DNA of 51,133 nt from CABQCM01 sp965145485 (lineage in GTDB: Bacteria > Bacillota > Clostridia > Oscillospirales > Acutalibacteraceae), in the NCBI GenBank assembly GCA_965145485.1, contig CBCTCU010000017.1, positions 1-51,133 of the forward strand, read 5' to 3'. Positions 1 through 9,015 of this stretch are shown here, piece after piece. Each line of letters starts with the position of its first letter. Position 1 is the stretch's first letter. Below the pieces are notes generated by a model. It saw only the letters and a program-made list of their open reading frames with translations, did not search any database and had not been told where the DNA came from. A program made the translations under genes and the position numbers.

Positions 1-64
1 GGCATTTCTCAGCGATGAGAAAGACAAGCTGGTTCTTTGTGAAATGACCTTGGAGCAGTTATGA
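1..64 (+). CDS. 3' end of an unidentified protein
   Basis: An open frame enters from the left edge (first full codon at base 2) and ends in TGA at 62-64, giving a 20-residue tail that finishes MTLEQL. It lies nine bases before the next start codon, so it is probably the upstream member of the same plus-strand operon. Too little is present to identify it. Confidence 0.5.
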   Translation, partial: AFLSDEKDKLVLCEMTLEQL

Positions 65-73
65 GGTAAACTA

Positions 74-451
74 ATGGAATTATTTGTAAAAAGAATGGCT
101 TGGGAGCTGGACAATGATGACGGGCTGTCCTGCCTGTCCTTTGAACTGGAGGATGGTTACTTTACACTCTCCCGCAAGACCGGCACGGAAGCACTCCGCT
201 TGGAAATGAATGATCCAGCCAATGGTCAGTTGATTGACCCGGACTGTTTTGAATATGCCCTTGATAATACCAGGTTTCGTCTAAATATCGTGCGGAACAA
301 CCGAAAAGTTCTGCGGTATCTGGAAGAACACCACATCAACACGGAGTTGTATGGAGAAATCGTCCTTCACTACACTCCTCTCAGCAAGCCACAGCTTGAA
401 TCATTATCTGCCGTGACTCTCAGGCTGTTTTTCGGTGAACTGCTTTTTTAA
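74..451 (+). CDS. Hypothetical protein, 125 aa, in immunity-type cluster
   Basis: The gene starts at ATG 74 after a GAGGT ribosome binding site and begins nine bases after the preceding stop, so it is likely co-transcribed. The product is soluble-looking, acidic, with alternating strand and helix propensity and no signal peptide or membrane segment. I do not recognise the family. Its size, cytosolic character and position before FGE-like, Imm74-like and SUFU-containing genes suggest it may be another immunity-type protein, but that is inference from context only. The frame is intact and codon use matches the following gene. Confidence 0.7.
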   Translation: MELFVKRMAWELDNDDGLSCLSFELEDGYFTLSRKTGTEALRLEMNDPANGQLIDPDCFEYALDNTRFRLNIVRNNRKVLRYLEEHHINTELYGEIVLHYTPLSKPQLESLSAVTLRLFFGELLF

Positions 452-486
452 TTTGAGACAGGATCGCCCTGAATCAGAAAGAGAGA

Positions 487-1497
487 ATGGCTATGAATGA
501 GAATTTATTTCGCTCACAATTTGATACATTGAAACTGTCCGATAAGCTCTGGCTGATGCAGACGCTGGCGACTCGTTATCATTTGACATTCAAAGAACTA
601 TACGCCTTTTCCCGCTGGGGACAAAGCTGCACCACCGGCCTATTTGAAAAAGGTGGCCGGGAGTTTGTCTTTGTCCCGGGCGATACCGTGATTCTTGGCT
701 GGGAGAGCTTTGTCCAAGGAATGGACAAGGCCAACCAAGAGGAACTGGCGGATATTTTTGCGGAAATCGAATATGAGGGCTCTGCGGAGGAATTTCTCCG
801 GCAGGGCATGACCCCAGTACGCCAGGTGACCATCGGCCCCATGTTCGTAGGCAGAAAACTGGAGGAGATCGGCTGGGAAAGCGTACCCATGAACGACCCT
901 CGCATCACCGCCCACCCCGACTGGCTGGAGAACTTGCAAAAGTGGGCGGGCCAGAACAGCCAGAGTTTTGAGATACACGAAACTGTCCGCTTTGAACGCA
1001 ATGGTGATAGCTGGCGAGCGTGGCTGTGCCATCCAATGACCTACCCGGAATTTCAGCGGTCCCTGTTGTGGGAGCTGGCAGCCAGCCTTCCCACGCCGGA
1101 TGAGTGGGCCTATCTGTGCGGAGGCGGATGCCGCACCCTGTTCCCCTGGGGAGATGGACTGGATTACTCCATGCATCTGCACCACTTTGAAAGCGAGGAA
1201 GATCAGGGCAAGCCATACGACATGGAGCAGGCTAACTTCTTTGGTCTGTCTATTGCCTACGACCCCTATAAGCGAGAGTTGGTAGACGGGAAAACATTGA
1301 CCACCTGCGGCGGTGACGGCGGCTGCAATGTCTGCGGTGGCATGGGTCCTTTGCTTGGATATTTACCCTGTTCCCCTCACTGTAAACCGGAGGTTCGGGA
1401 AGATAACGAGATTCACAATGACTATGACTTTTTCCGTCCCGTTATCCGGGTGCAGACATCCGGGTGGAGAATGGTATCGCCCGGAGATGAGAGGTGA
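487..1497 (+). CDS. Divergent FGE/SUMF1-like fold protein, cysteine-rich
   Basis: This 336-aa protein carries in its last third a series resembling the formylglycine-generating-enzyme fold: LPTPDEW (about residue 201) then PWGDG, then NxFGLSIAYDP, and FRPVIRV near the C-terminus. The usual GNVWEW signature is not kept. A glycine/cysteine-rich insert follows (CGGDGGCNVCGG, then CSPHC), which could bind metal. No signal peptide is present. ATG 487 follows GAAAGAGAG; ATG 493 is an alternative. The stop lies nine bases before the next gene, whose ribosome binding site overlaps it, so the two are probably coupled. The catalytic role is unknown. FGE-fold proteins in bacteria modify sulfatases or serve as binding scaffolds, and the degenerate core favours a non-enzymatic or specialised role here. 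Confidence 0.6.
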   Translation: MAMNENLFRSQFDTLKLSDKLWLMQTLATRYHLTFKELYAFSRWGQSCTTGLFEKGGREFVFVPGDTVILGWESFVQGMDKANQEELADIFAEIEYEGSAEEFLRQGMTPVRQVTIGPMFVGRKLEEIGWESVPMNDPRITAHPDWLENLQKWAGQNSQSFEIHETVRFERNGDSWRAWLCHPMTYPEFQRSLLWELAASLPTPDEWAYLCGGGCRTLFPWGDGLDYSMHLHHFESEEDQGKPYDMEQANFFGLSIAYDPYKRELVDGKTLTTCGGDGGCNVCGGMGPLLGYLPCSPHCKPEVREDNEIHNDYDFFRPVIRVQTSGWRMVSPGDER

Positions 1498-1506
1498 TAT
1501 TATCAG

Positions 1507-1755
1507 ATGACCGAAGCAATTATGAAAATCCACACCACTTCTTCTTCGGTTACATTTGTATGTGGCGATGTTGCCATTATTGGAAACGGTGAGTTTCGGG
1601 CTTCATCAGGAAAAGTGGATGGTTTTATCCTGTATGCCGACACTTTGCGGTATGAAAACGGGGCGAAGCTCTCACGGGATGAACAGGAAAATTTGAAGTG
1701 CCTGTATCAGCACTTTGTATTGAACCGTGAAGATTTCATAGACTGGGATATTTGA
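1507..1755 (+). CDS. Imm74-like small immunity protein candidate
   Basis: The 82-aa product reads ITTSSSVTFV near the start, then a GEFRASSGKVDGFILYADTL core and an SRDEQENLKCL helix, ending FIDWDI. This order (short beta strands, a GF-x-[IV]-Y strand, a charged D/E-E-x helix and an acidic C-terminal strand) resembles the Imm74 family of bacterial immunity proteins. That is pattern recognition, not a search result. ATG 1507 follows AGAGGTGAT, which overlaps the stop of the previous gene; ATG 1522 is a possible internal start. It lies 58 bases before the large SUFU-containing gene on the same strand. Proteins of this kind neutralise a cognate toxin in the cytosol. Confidence 0.55.
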   Translation: MTEAIMKIHTTSSSVTFVCGDVAIIGNGEFRASSGKVDGFILYADTLRYENGAKLSRDEQENLKCLYQHFVLNREDFIDWDI

Positions 1756-1813
1756 ATGATAATTTATGGTAAAACAACAACCATATAGAGAGCCGAAATA
1801 AGGAGGTACTGAT

Positions 1814-4800
1814 ATGGATTTATTGAAACAATGCCAGCAATGGTTTGAACAGGATGAAGCGCAGAAGGTAATCGACACCCTGGAAGCGATTCCTGCCGAG
1901 GAGCGCACCCCGGAACTGGACAGCGAATTGGCCAAGGCATATATTGCCGTTGCACATATAGGAGAACGGGAGCCTTTTGAAAAGGCGCTGGAACTTCTGG
2001 CTCCCCATGAGGAGTATTTTGCGGGCGATCACTGCTGGAATTATCGGATTGCTTCCGCTTATTATTTCCTGGATGAGGAAGGCCCTGCCCTGCGTCACTT
2101 TGAAAGGGCACTGGAAGCCCGCCCCGGGGATAAAGATACCCAGGAGTACATAGACGATTGCCGCCGCCGTTTGTCCCTGCCCCGGTTTGAAAAGAACTTC
2201 CGTGAAAGGACGCAGGAAGCGTGGGCAGCCTTTGCTCATATTGAGGGGTCGCTGCGCCAAATTATGGATACCGACAAAACACACCAGTGCGGCGAAGAAT
2301 TGATTGAAACATGCGGGAACGCACTCAAAACTGCCCTGCGTGATACTTCTTTTGAACTTGGCTTCAATGGTGAAAAATATGAACTGATCCTCAGTCCGGA
2401 AGGCCTTCGCTCCCGCCTGTTTCCGCTCGTGTACTTCCAGCAGCAAGCCCCGGAATCGGTACTTGAGCATTGGAATATCTGGGTGGGACGCCAGCCGTCC
2501 AAGGACTTTATGCTTCGGGCCGGAGACATGGAAATTCGGGCCGAGGATGTGCAAGTGTGGGCGGAGAAAACAGAGGATCATCAGGTAAGTCTGGTCCTTT
2601 GCTGTGAAAAGCTGACGCCAATCTTAAAAGAGGACACAGACAAGGTCTGGTGGGCGCTGTCTATGCTGGTGGATCAAACCATCGGAGAAGTTTCCGCTAT
2701 CGCCTTTGTCGCCGGGTTCGATGTTTATGCTCAGCCGAAAGAGGAACCAGCTATGCTCCTTTCCCAGCTGCCGGAGCTGCTGCAAAGCATGGGACTCTCC
2801 CTCTGGCGGGACGGCAGCGACTACCTGGATAACAGCTACCTTGCCTATGAACTGGAACCGGTAGAAGACCCGGAGGCCGACTGGCGACTGGATGTCTATA
2901 CCGGCACCTGCCGTCTCCCGGTAATCATCAACGACTACCTGACCGCCCGCAGTGATGCGGTGGACGAATACCACAAGGACGGCATTGCGGTGGGGTTCCT
3001 CTGCTACCCATTAGAAGGTTTTACCGGCGAGGAGCGGAGCAACGCCATTCTGGACTTCCGGGATGACCTGCGGGATGCCATCCTGCGGGATGCGGGAGCG
3101 GAAGCGGTGACCTTCCTGGGCGGGGCCACTGGCTTGTATTGCGGGTACCTGGATTTCATTGCCTGGGATTTGCCCGCTGTACTGACTGCGGCACAGGCGT
3201 TTTTTGAAGGAAGCGGCCTGCCCTATGCCCACTTCCACGCATTCCGGCGGGATGTGGGCGGTGTGCCGCTGCTGGATGAGAACGAACCGGAGCTTGATAT
3301 TCATGAGGAAACCGGCTCCCTGCTCTCGGCAGAGGATATCAAAACGCTGGAATCCTTTGATGAAGGCGTTTCCGGCTACTTTGGGAAAATGCTCCGCTGG
3401 CTGGAGGATTTTATCAAAAGCGGCGTAGAAGAAGGAAGATTCAGCGAAAAGCAGGCCCATCAGGATTTGCAGATCGCCCTCTGGTATTCCTTTGCCTGCA
3501 ACAATCTGGATGACTATATCCATTATTACCGGGCAGCGGAGTGGATGAAGGATTCCGAGAAAAACGCCGCAGGCTGCGCTATCTGGTACTACCGCTATTC
3601 CGTGGCACTGATGTACTGCGGCAGACTGGAAGAAGCGCGCAGCTACGCGGAAAAGGGCGCTCAGGAGGAACCGGACTACCCCTGGATCTGGTTGCAGGTG
3701 GGCAAGCTGCGGGCGCATTTTGGCGATCAAGCCGGCGCGCTGGTTGCCGTCGAGCAGGGATTAAAACTGGAGCCGGGCGATTATGAGTTCTTGACCTTGC
3801 AGGAGGAGATTAAAGCCGGAGCAACCCTGGAACAGATGGAGTACCATTGGATCAACCCCAATGCCGACCAACTGCTCCAGCAGGGGCTGGGTGAGGATGT
3901 GGATGATAAACAGCGCGCCCTGGCCTGTATTCGAGTAGACGAAGCGGGACTTGCCGAATTTTATGAGCTGTTCTGCCCGGAGCGGTATGGCTATGAGAAA
4001 AATGCCCCCTGCTGTGAATTCCGATACCCGGTGAAGGAACACCTCGTGGAGCTTTCCTTCCGTATGAACGAAGCCGGACTCTCCAAGATGGGAACGGAAT
4101 GGCTACGGCAGCTCAAGGAACGGCTGGACAGCGGGGAATGGCTGACCCACAACCCTGAAGGAGAACCAGAGGGCATTCTAACAGGTGTGTTTGTGGACCA
4201 GACCCGCCGCATTGGTCTTGTCTATCAACAGCCGGGAGACGATCAGTATTTTCAGATTTTCCTGAACCCGGACGGCACGAAGGCGGATGCCTTCTGGTCC
4301 TCAAGAAAAAACAGCGAGCCGGAGGTTTATTCGGAGGATGAGATGTCTGCGATAGAGCAGCACATCAAAAACACCTTTGGCGAGTTTGAGAATGTGTTCC
4401 ATGAGCTGGTTTCCCCCGACATTCATGTGGACATCTGCGTTGTTCCACCCTCTGAGGCGCGGGACTACTACACGCTGGTGACCATGGGCATGGGCGCCCA
4501 CCGGATGAATGTACCGGAGGAGCTGGCGGAATACAAGCTGGAGCGGGCGGAGCTGGCCATCGCTCTGCCGCCGGACTGGAAACTGGGTGAGGAATCCCTG
4601 AAGGATGAGCGGTGGTACTGGCCTATTGGCCTCTTGAAGGTGTTGGCCCGCCTGCCGATTTCCGGTGATACCTGGCTGGGCTTTGGTCACACGATGGACA
4701 AGCAGTCGCCGTTTGCGGAGAACACGATGCTCTGCGGCGCACTTCTGGTGGGCCCGCAGGATGTTGTCTGGAACGGAGGCGAGGTCTGCACTTTGCCCAG

Positions 4801-6247
4801 CGGCGAGGAGGTCAACTTCTATCAGATAATTCCTCTCTATCGGAACGAATTGAAGTATAAACTGGAGCATGATGCGGACGCTCTGCTGGAAAAGATGGCA
4901 TGCATCAGTTTTGTGGTCAATCCCACCCGTCAGAATGCCATTACCAGAGGAACGCTTGCGGAGGAGGATTTCACCGGCGATATGGACGATGCCGCCTGGC
5001 ACCTGGAATCCATTCAGGAAAAGGGACTGCCGGTGGATGAGATCAATGCCTACAACCACATGGCAATCTATCTGCGCTGGTGCATGGAACATGACCTGAT
5101 GAGCGTGGAATTTATGGAGCGCTACTGGGAGCAGGTGCAGCCGTTTATGGCGGATTTGAGCCGCGCCGATCTGCGTGGCTTTATCCGGGACCAGCTGAAC
5201 GGGCAGCTTTTTGGGGCACTGTTCAACAAGGAGGGCGCGGCCTTTGCTTCCTACTACTATGGGGAGGCGGACAGCCCTTACTTCCCCAGCGACATTGACA
5301 ACTATGCCTTGGCATATTTCGGCTCGGAGCAATATTACTCCGACAAGTTCCAGGAGGAAGCTTACCTGTTCATTCCCTTTGATGAGGAGTATTATCAGGC
5401 TATGGCAAAAGTGATTGATAAACGCTTTGCCAACTGGCAGGGACAGGATTTCGATCACGATACTCTGGAGCCTTCGGAGCTTGCGAAGGCCATGATGAAA
5501 TATCTGAACTGTGAATGTACCTATTTCCCCGCGATGGCGGACGATGATCCCATCATGTCGGCATATAACTATGCCAAACGAGAAAGTGTCAAAGATGGCT
5601 TTGTGCCGGTTCTGATTAAGGCGGATGACGAAATCCTGTGGGAATGCCTGATTATGAATTCCGACCCGGACAGCGATGGCGAGGACGATTACGCCTTTGA
5701 TCCGGACAAGGTAGCGGAATACCGCAAAAAGATGCTTACCGCTTTTCTCAAGGATGGAAAGATGGTTCTGGAGGAAATGATTGGGCGGCGCAAAGAAGAA
5801 GCCGAGGATGACGATATGGACTGGGATGAGGATATCCTGGGCGAGATGGGGAGCGGATATGATAACCGTCGTTTTTCAAGCTACTGGAATTCCGATAGCA
5901 AAATGACTTATCCTCTCATTCTGGCTAAAATCCCAGTGAAGAATCCCTGGGAGGTCTTTGCCTATCTGCCCTTTGGCGACTGGAATGAATGTCCTGACAC
6001 GCAGTCGCTGATGGCAGTGGCGAAATACTGGTTTGAGCAATATGGCACGGTGCCCGCAGTTATGACCCACGATGAACTGGAGTTCCTGCTCCCGACTCCT
6101 GTTTCCCAGGAGAAGGCCATGGATGCAGCAGTGGAGCAGTACGGCTTCTGCCCCGATGTGATCGACCAGGGTCCGGAGGAAGCCACCGCGGGCGCTCTGG
6201 CCGATGTGTTGCGGCAGTCCACTGTTTGGTACTTCTGGTGGGATTAA
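1814..6247 (+). CDS. Giant TPR-SUFU-DUF4253-type polyimmunity protein, 1477 aa
   Basis: ATG 1814 follows a strong AAGGAGG. The cytosolic product appears to be a string of domains. Residues about 1-125 are TPR-like helices. About 150-480 form an uncharacterised alpha/beta region. TPR-like helices return at about 530-700. At about 843-1040 lies a Suppressor-of-fused (SUFU) domain, recognisable from HVDICVV, YYTLVTMGMG, RAELAIALPPDW and FYQIIPLY. A DDAAWH...MAIYLRW segment follows at about 1058. The C-terminus, with FGDWNECPD, YGFCPDVIDQG and terminal WYFWWD, resembles DUF4253. SUFU domains are known in bacteria as immunity proteins of polymorphic toxin systems, and fusions of several immunity domains are called polyimmunity proteins; I infer that role here. 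The frame is uninterrupted and unusually long for the family. No toxin gene is visible in the window. Confidence 0.75.
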   Translation: MDLLKQCQQWFEQDEAQKVIDTLEAIPAEERTPELDSELAKAYIAVAHIGEREPFEKALELLAPHEEYFAGDHCWNYRIASAYYFLDEEGPALRHFERALEARPGDKDTQEYIDDCRRRLSLPRFEKNFRERTQEAWAAFAHIEGSLRQIMDTDKTHQCGEELIETCGNALKTALRDTSFELGFNGEKYELILSPEGLRSRLFPLVYFQQQAPESVLEHWNIWVGRQPSKDFMLRAGDMEIRAEDVQVWAEKTEDHQVSLVLCCEKLTPILKEDTDKVWWALSMLVDQTIGEVSAIAFVAGFDVYAQPKEEPAMLLSQLPELLQSMGLSLWRDGSDYLDNSYLAYELEPVEDPEADWRLDVYTGTCRLPVIINDYLTARSDAVDEYHKDGIAVGFLCYPLEGFTGEERSNAILDFRDDLRDAILRDAGAEAVTFLGGATGLYCGYLDFIAWDLPAVLTAAQAFFEGSGLPYAHFHAFRRDVGGVPLLDENEPELDIHEETGSLLSAEDIKTLESFDEGVSGYFGKMLRWLEDFIKSGVEEGRFSEKQAHQDLQIALWYSFACNNLDDYIHYYRAAEWMKDSEKNAAGCAIWYYRYSVALMYCGRLEEARSYAEKGAQEEPDYPWIWLQVGKLRAHFGDQAGALVAVEQGLKLEPGDYEFLTLQEEIKAGATLEQMEYHWINPNADQLLQQGLGEDVDDKQRALACIRVDEAGLAEFYELFCPERYGYEKNAPCCEFRYPVKEHLVELSFRMNEAGLSKMGTEWLRQLKERLDSGEWLTHNPEGEPEGILTGVFVDQTRRIGLVYQQPGDDQYFQIFLNPDGTKADAFWSSRKNSEPEVYSEDEMSAIEQHIKNTFGEFENVFHELVSPDIHVDICVVPPSEARDYYTLVTMGMGAHRMNVPEELAEYKLERAELAIALPPDWKLGEESLKDERWYWPIGLLKVLARLPISGDTWLGFGHTMDKQSPFAENTMLCGALLVGPQDVVWNGGEVCTLPSGEEVNFYQIIPLYRNELKYKLEHDADALLEKMACISFVVNPTRQNAITRGTLAEEDFTGDMDDAAWHLESIQEKGLPVDEINAYNHMAIYLRWCMEHDLMSVEFMERYWEQVQPFMADLSRADLRGFIRDQLNGQLFGALFNKEGAAFASYYYGEADSPYFPSDIDNYALAYFGSEQYYSDKFQEEAYLFIPFDEEYYQAMAKVIDKRFANWQGQDFDHDTLEPSELAKAMMKYLNCECTYFPAMADDDPIMSAYNYAKRESVKDGFVPVLIKADDEILWECLIMNSDPDSDGEDDYAFDPDKVAEYRKKMLTAFLKDGKMVLEEMIGRRKEEAEDDDMDWDEDILGEMGSGYDNRRFSSYWNSDSKMTYPLILAKIPVKNPWEVFAYLPFGDWNECPDTQSLMAVAKYWFEQYGTVPAVMTHDELEFLLPTPVSQEKAMDAAVEQYGFCPDVIDQGPEEATAGALADVLRQSTVWYFWWD

Positions 6248-6370
6248 TGGGAGCCTGCGCGTCATAAAGGAGTTCTTCTCTGTCTTTGTCCAGCCTCTGG
6301 AGGAGTGAAATAAGGCAGAAAGAACTTACCGACTGCCAAAGCCAAGACAAAAGTGAATTACCAGAACCAC

Positions 6371-6408
6371 AAACGGAGCACTTGCGACAAAGCAGGCGCT
6401 CCGTTTTC
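6371..6408 (+). terminator. Hairpin terminator after immunity-type cluster
   Basis: A perfect 9-bp stem, AAACGGAGC at 6371-6379 with GCTCCGTTT at 6398-6406, encloses an 18-base loop and runs into TTTT. It lies 124 bases past the giant gene and is the first plausible terminator for that operon. Confidence 0.5.
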
Positions 6409-6490
6409 CTGTCAAAAGTATGTCAAATGGATAAGGTTTCCTCAATAAAGAGTTGCGGTGGATGTTTGCTTGGAGTGGGAGAAACAAAAA

Positions 6491-6527
6491 GGATGTGCCG
6501 CGAAACCGGGCGTTTCGCGGCACATCC
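6491..6527 (+). terminator. 16-bp perfect hairpin, probably bidirectional terminator
   Basis: A 16-bp perfect stem (6491-6506 with 6512-6527) closes a five-base loop. An A-run precedes it and CTTGATTTTG follows, so it could end transcripts from either side. The intergenic stretch 6248-6622 otherwise contains only this and the hairpin at 6371; I see no gene. Confidence 0.6.
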
Positions 6528-6622
6528 CTTGATTTTGTTTGTCGTAATAGGATTTCCTTGTACTTTGAGCAATCATCTGCCAAAATAAGAGCAGATCATT
6601 TTAGGTGGAAAGCGAGGTAAGC

Positions 6623-6802
6623 ATGATGTCGGATCAAGTCAATCCCATCCCGCATAGCGGCCAGCAGCCGGAAAACGGTTCTTCCTCTTCCCAGGCGCCT
6701 CAAGTTGGCAAGCGTGAACTAACCGATGACGAGAAGATCGATGCGGCGGCCGCCCGGATTTTGGAAAGATACCGGGAGGCGTTTCTGGAGTTGGCGAAAT
6801 GA
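6623..6802 (+). CDS. Small mobile-element-type ORF, 59 aa
   Basis: Starts at ATG 6623 (or 6626) behind GAGG at 6614-6617; a GTG at 6605 is in frame but has no site. The N-terminus is low-complexity and polar. The C-terminus, KRELTDDEKIDAAAARILE followed by a YREAFLELAK helix, resembles short conserved proteins that precede site-specific recombinase genes in conjugative elements of gut Firmicutes (recollection, not a search). Its stop overlaps an ATG in the ATGA arrangement expected for a coupled downstream gene. What follows reads only a 68-codon frame that runs into the opposite-strand ATPase gene. The expected downstream partner therefore seems missing, making this the likely scar of an excised or deleted element. 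Confidence 0.5.
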   Translation: MMSDQVNPIPHSGQQPENGSSSSQAPQVGKRELTDDEKIDAAAARILERYREAFLELAK

Positions 6803-6959
6803 AGCTACTTGAAAAATGGTCTTTCAAGTTATCCTTGTTTGTCCTAAATAGATTAGAAAATATCTTCACCTTTGACAAACAATATTTTCCGATAATTCCG
6901 TCCACATCGGCCACATTGTATGACACATCATTTCTTGGACGCGCCATTTACTTGGCCTC

Positions 6960-8942
6960 CTATTCTTCTGTTGGGAACAATTCTGCGTGCTTGGTCCGCA
7001 GGTAGTCTGATGCGAAATTGGGGTCACTGCTCAATTGATGGTTTAACTTCCGACGGAGATATTCATATTTGAGTTTGTTGTCCTGAATAATCTTTGACCA
7101 CTCAAAGACGGATATGGAAACATTATCGGCGTTGTAAAAGTTACCCTCGCCGACGGTTTGATTTCTTAGTGCCCTTTGAACATGCTGATCCAATCGCTGG
7201 CCAAGCAATACAAAATGCCACTTGGTCCGAGTTTTATCAAACATTGGATTTTCCGCAACTGTCAGCGCATAATCACGAATCTGATCCATTTCTTTCAATG
7301 TCAAAGTCAATGTGGGCCGCTTAAGTTCTATAACCAAATGCTCAAAGTTTTCATAACTGGGGCAAATCTGCTGAAACAGGCAGAGATCCGGGATACGCGT
7401 CAAATCCTCTACTGCTTCAGGTGGAATCTCCGGCGTCAGTTCATCTCGCCCCAGACAGTTCAGATGCGCTTTTAATAGATTCCTGAGGGATTGGTCAGAT
7501 GTTCCCAATGTATATTTCTCTCCAAAGATCCAAAGTTCCTTCAGCAAGACCTTATGAAACTGCGTCCGTTCTTTAATCGCTTTCCCCACAGAATCGTTGT
7601 ACACCATTTCCTCCAACACCTGCAGAAACACCAGTCGATCGCTTACCGTTTTAGCTGTGTCAATGATGTCCGGCAGGCTGGTATGGGTAAGGAGCTCCGC
7701 TAAATCATCCTGCTGTTGCTGTGTCAGATTGAACACTTCGGTCAAAATGGTTTTGATGCTGGCAGGATTTGTGTTAATGGCCTCACGCATAAGGCGATAG
7801 GTCAGTTTCTTCGTCTGTCGTGAGGATGACTTGAGTTGAGGGACAGCGCGATTTACCTGAACAGCGAAAACGTCAAACACATCGCGTTCGGCTTTCTTCA
7901 TGTCATCTTCTGGTTCCCCATCATAAGGATAGATGCCTTCTTCTTTGATGCGCGCAATTTCGACTGCGGCATCTTCCTCCTCCTGTTCTCCCACAAGTGC
8001 TCTTGCAAATTTTTTCGCTTCCTCCTCAAAATACGCATACGCCGGGTTTGTATTTCCCATGGCAAGGGTGTTATCACGGTGCATTTGCTCAAAGAGGTCT
8101 CCCATGAGATAAAGCGATGTTGAAGTCCGTTTCAATGGAGTATAATCCATTTCTGCATATACGACGCCCGAACTACCACAAATATACAGTTTATTGAACT
8201 GCGCTTCCTTCCAGGTGATCGCACTGAGTCTTGCCTTTATAGGCTCTTTGCCATCTTCTTCGTACACAAGTTCTTGATCTTCTTGACTCTTAATCTGCTG
8301 TGCGGGATCGACGGTTACGCCGTTATACTTGATAGTGATATTCGTGTACGCAAGTAGATATGGTGCAAAGGTCGCCAGTAAATCAGGGATCGTTTCCATC
8401 GGTTCAGCCATTTTTGTAATGAAACCAATCTTTTCGTCTGGAATCCCATGAATATGAACAATCGTTCCCGTATGTTCAGCCTCCGCTTTGTCTGCAGTTT
8501 CACTGTAACTAATATTCATCCGGGAAGCAGAATTAATATGAATTTCACAGTGGAGAAGCGTTCCGCTTTCATCTTGAAATACGGAGTCCCAATCTAAAAA
8601 ATTTCCTGCTGCCAAACTCTTATAACGGCCTTGCCCGAGTTTTCCATGGTAAATCCGACCACCAGGGCTTTTATCAGAATATGTTTTCTGAGAACGCCCA
8701 TATTTTCCAAAATATTCTTCAATATGGTCAATCGCAATACCGTGGCCATCATCTTTTACATAGATGTCAGATACACTTTCCGCACCAGCAATACCATCAT
8801 AATCAAAGGACACTTCAATATTTTTGGCATCTGCATCGCAGGCATTCCAGATTAATTCCTTAACTGCTTCTTTCGGAGATCCTTTGATACTGCGGTCAAA
8901 ATGTTCCTGCGTAATTTCGACATTCACCGATTTATAGGCCAT
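6960..8942 (-). CDS. GHKL (Hsp90/MutL/MORC-like) ATPase with C-terminal nuclease-like motif
   Basis: This 660-aa protein has a complete Bergerat ATP-binding fold at its N-terminus: N-box ELIWNACDAD (29-38), G1 box DDGHGI (64-69) and a GKLGQGRYKSL lid/G2 box (100-110). The middle is largely alpha-helical and charged. Near the C-terminus, IPD (D519) followed by VIELKRP (E539-x-K541) fits a PD-(D/E)XK nuclease core, in line with prokaryotic GHKL ATPases fused to restriction-type nucleases. The start follows GGGAGGAAC. It lies 73 bases downstream of the DUF4143 gene on the same strand, so the two are probably one operon. Base composition is clearly lower in G+C than the genes to the right (about 43% in a sampled line), suggesting transfer. 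An anti-phage or restriction-related role is plausible but unproven. Confidence 0.75.
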   Translation of the reverse strand: MAYKSVNVEITQEHFDRSIKGSPKEAVKELIWNACDADAKNIEVSFDYDGIAGAESVSDIYVKDDGHGIAIDHIEEYFGKYGRSQKTYSDKSPGGRIYHGKLGQGRYKSLAAGNFLDWDSVFQDESGTLLHCEIHINSASRMNISYSETADKAEAEHTGTIVHIHGIPDEKIGFITKMAEPMETIPDLLATFAPYLLAYTNITIKYNGVTVDPAQQIKSQEDQELVYEEDGKEPIKARLSAITWKEAQFNKLYICGSSGVVYAEMDYTPLKRTSTSLYLMGDLFEQMHRDNTLAMGNTNPAYAYFEEEAKKFARALVGEQEEEDAAVEIARIKEEGIYPYDGEPEDDMKKAERDVFDVFAVQVNRAVPQLKSSSRQTKKLTYRLMREAINTNPASIKTILTEVFNLTQQQQDDLAELLTHTSLPDIIDTAKTVSDRLVFLQVLEEMVYNDSVGKAIKERTQFHKVLLKELWIFGEKYTLGTSDQSLRNLLKAHLNCLGRDELTPEIPPEAVEDLTRIPDLCLFQQICPSYENFEHLVIELKRPTLTLTLKEMDQIRDYALTVAENPMFDKTRTKWHFVLLGQRLDQHVQRALRNQTVGEGNFYNADNVSISVFEWSKIIQDNKLKYEYLRRKLNHQLSSDPNFASDYLRTKHAELFPTEE

Positions 8943-9015
8943 TGCAGTTCCTCCCTTGCACAGTTATTCTCTTACAGATCCTTTTCTGCATTCCTTTTTA
9001 GCAAAGCCGTAATCC

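Noticed and set aside
6799..7005. 68-codon plus-strand frame after the small mobile ORF
   Set aside because: It overlaps the 3' end of the GHKL gene on the other strand and matches no protein; the ATGA overlap is likely all that remains of a lost gene.
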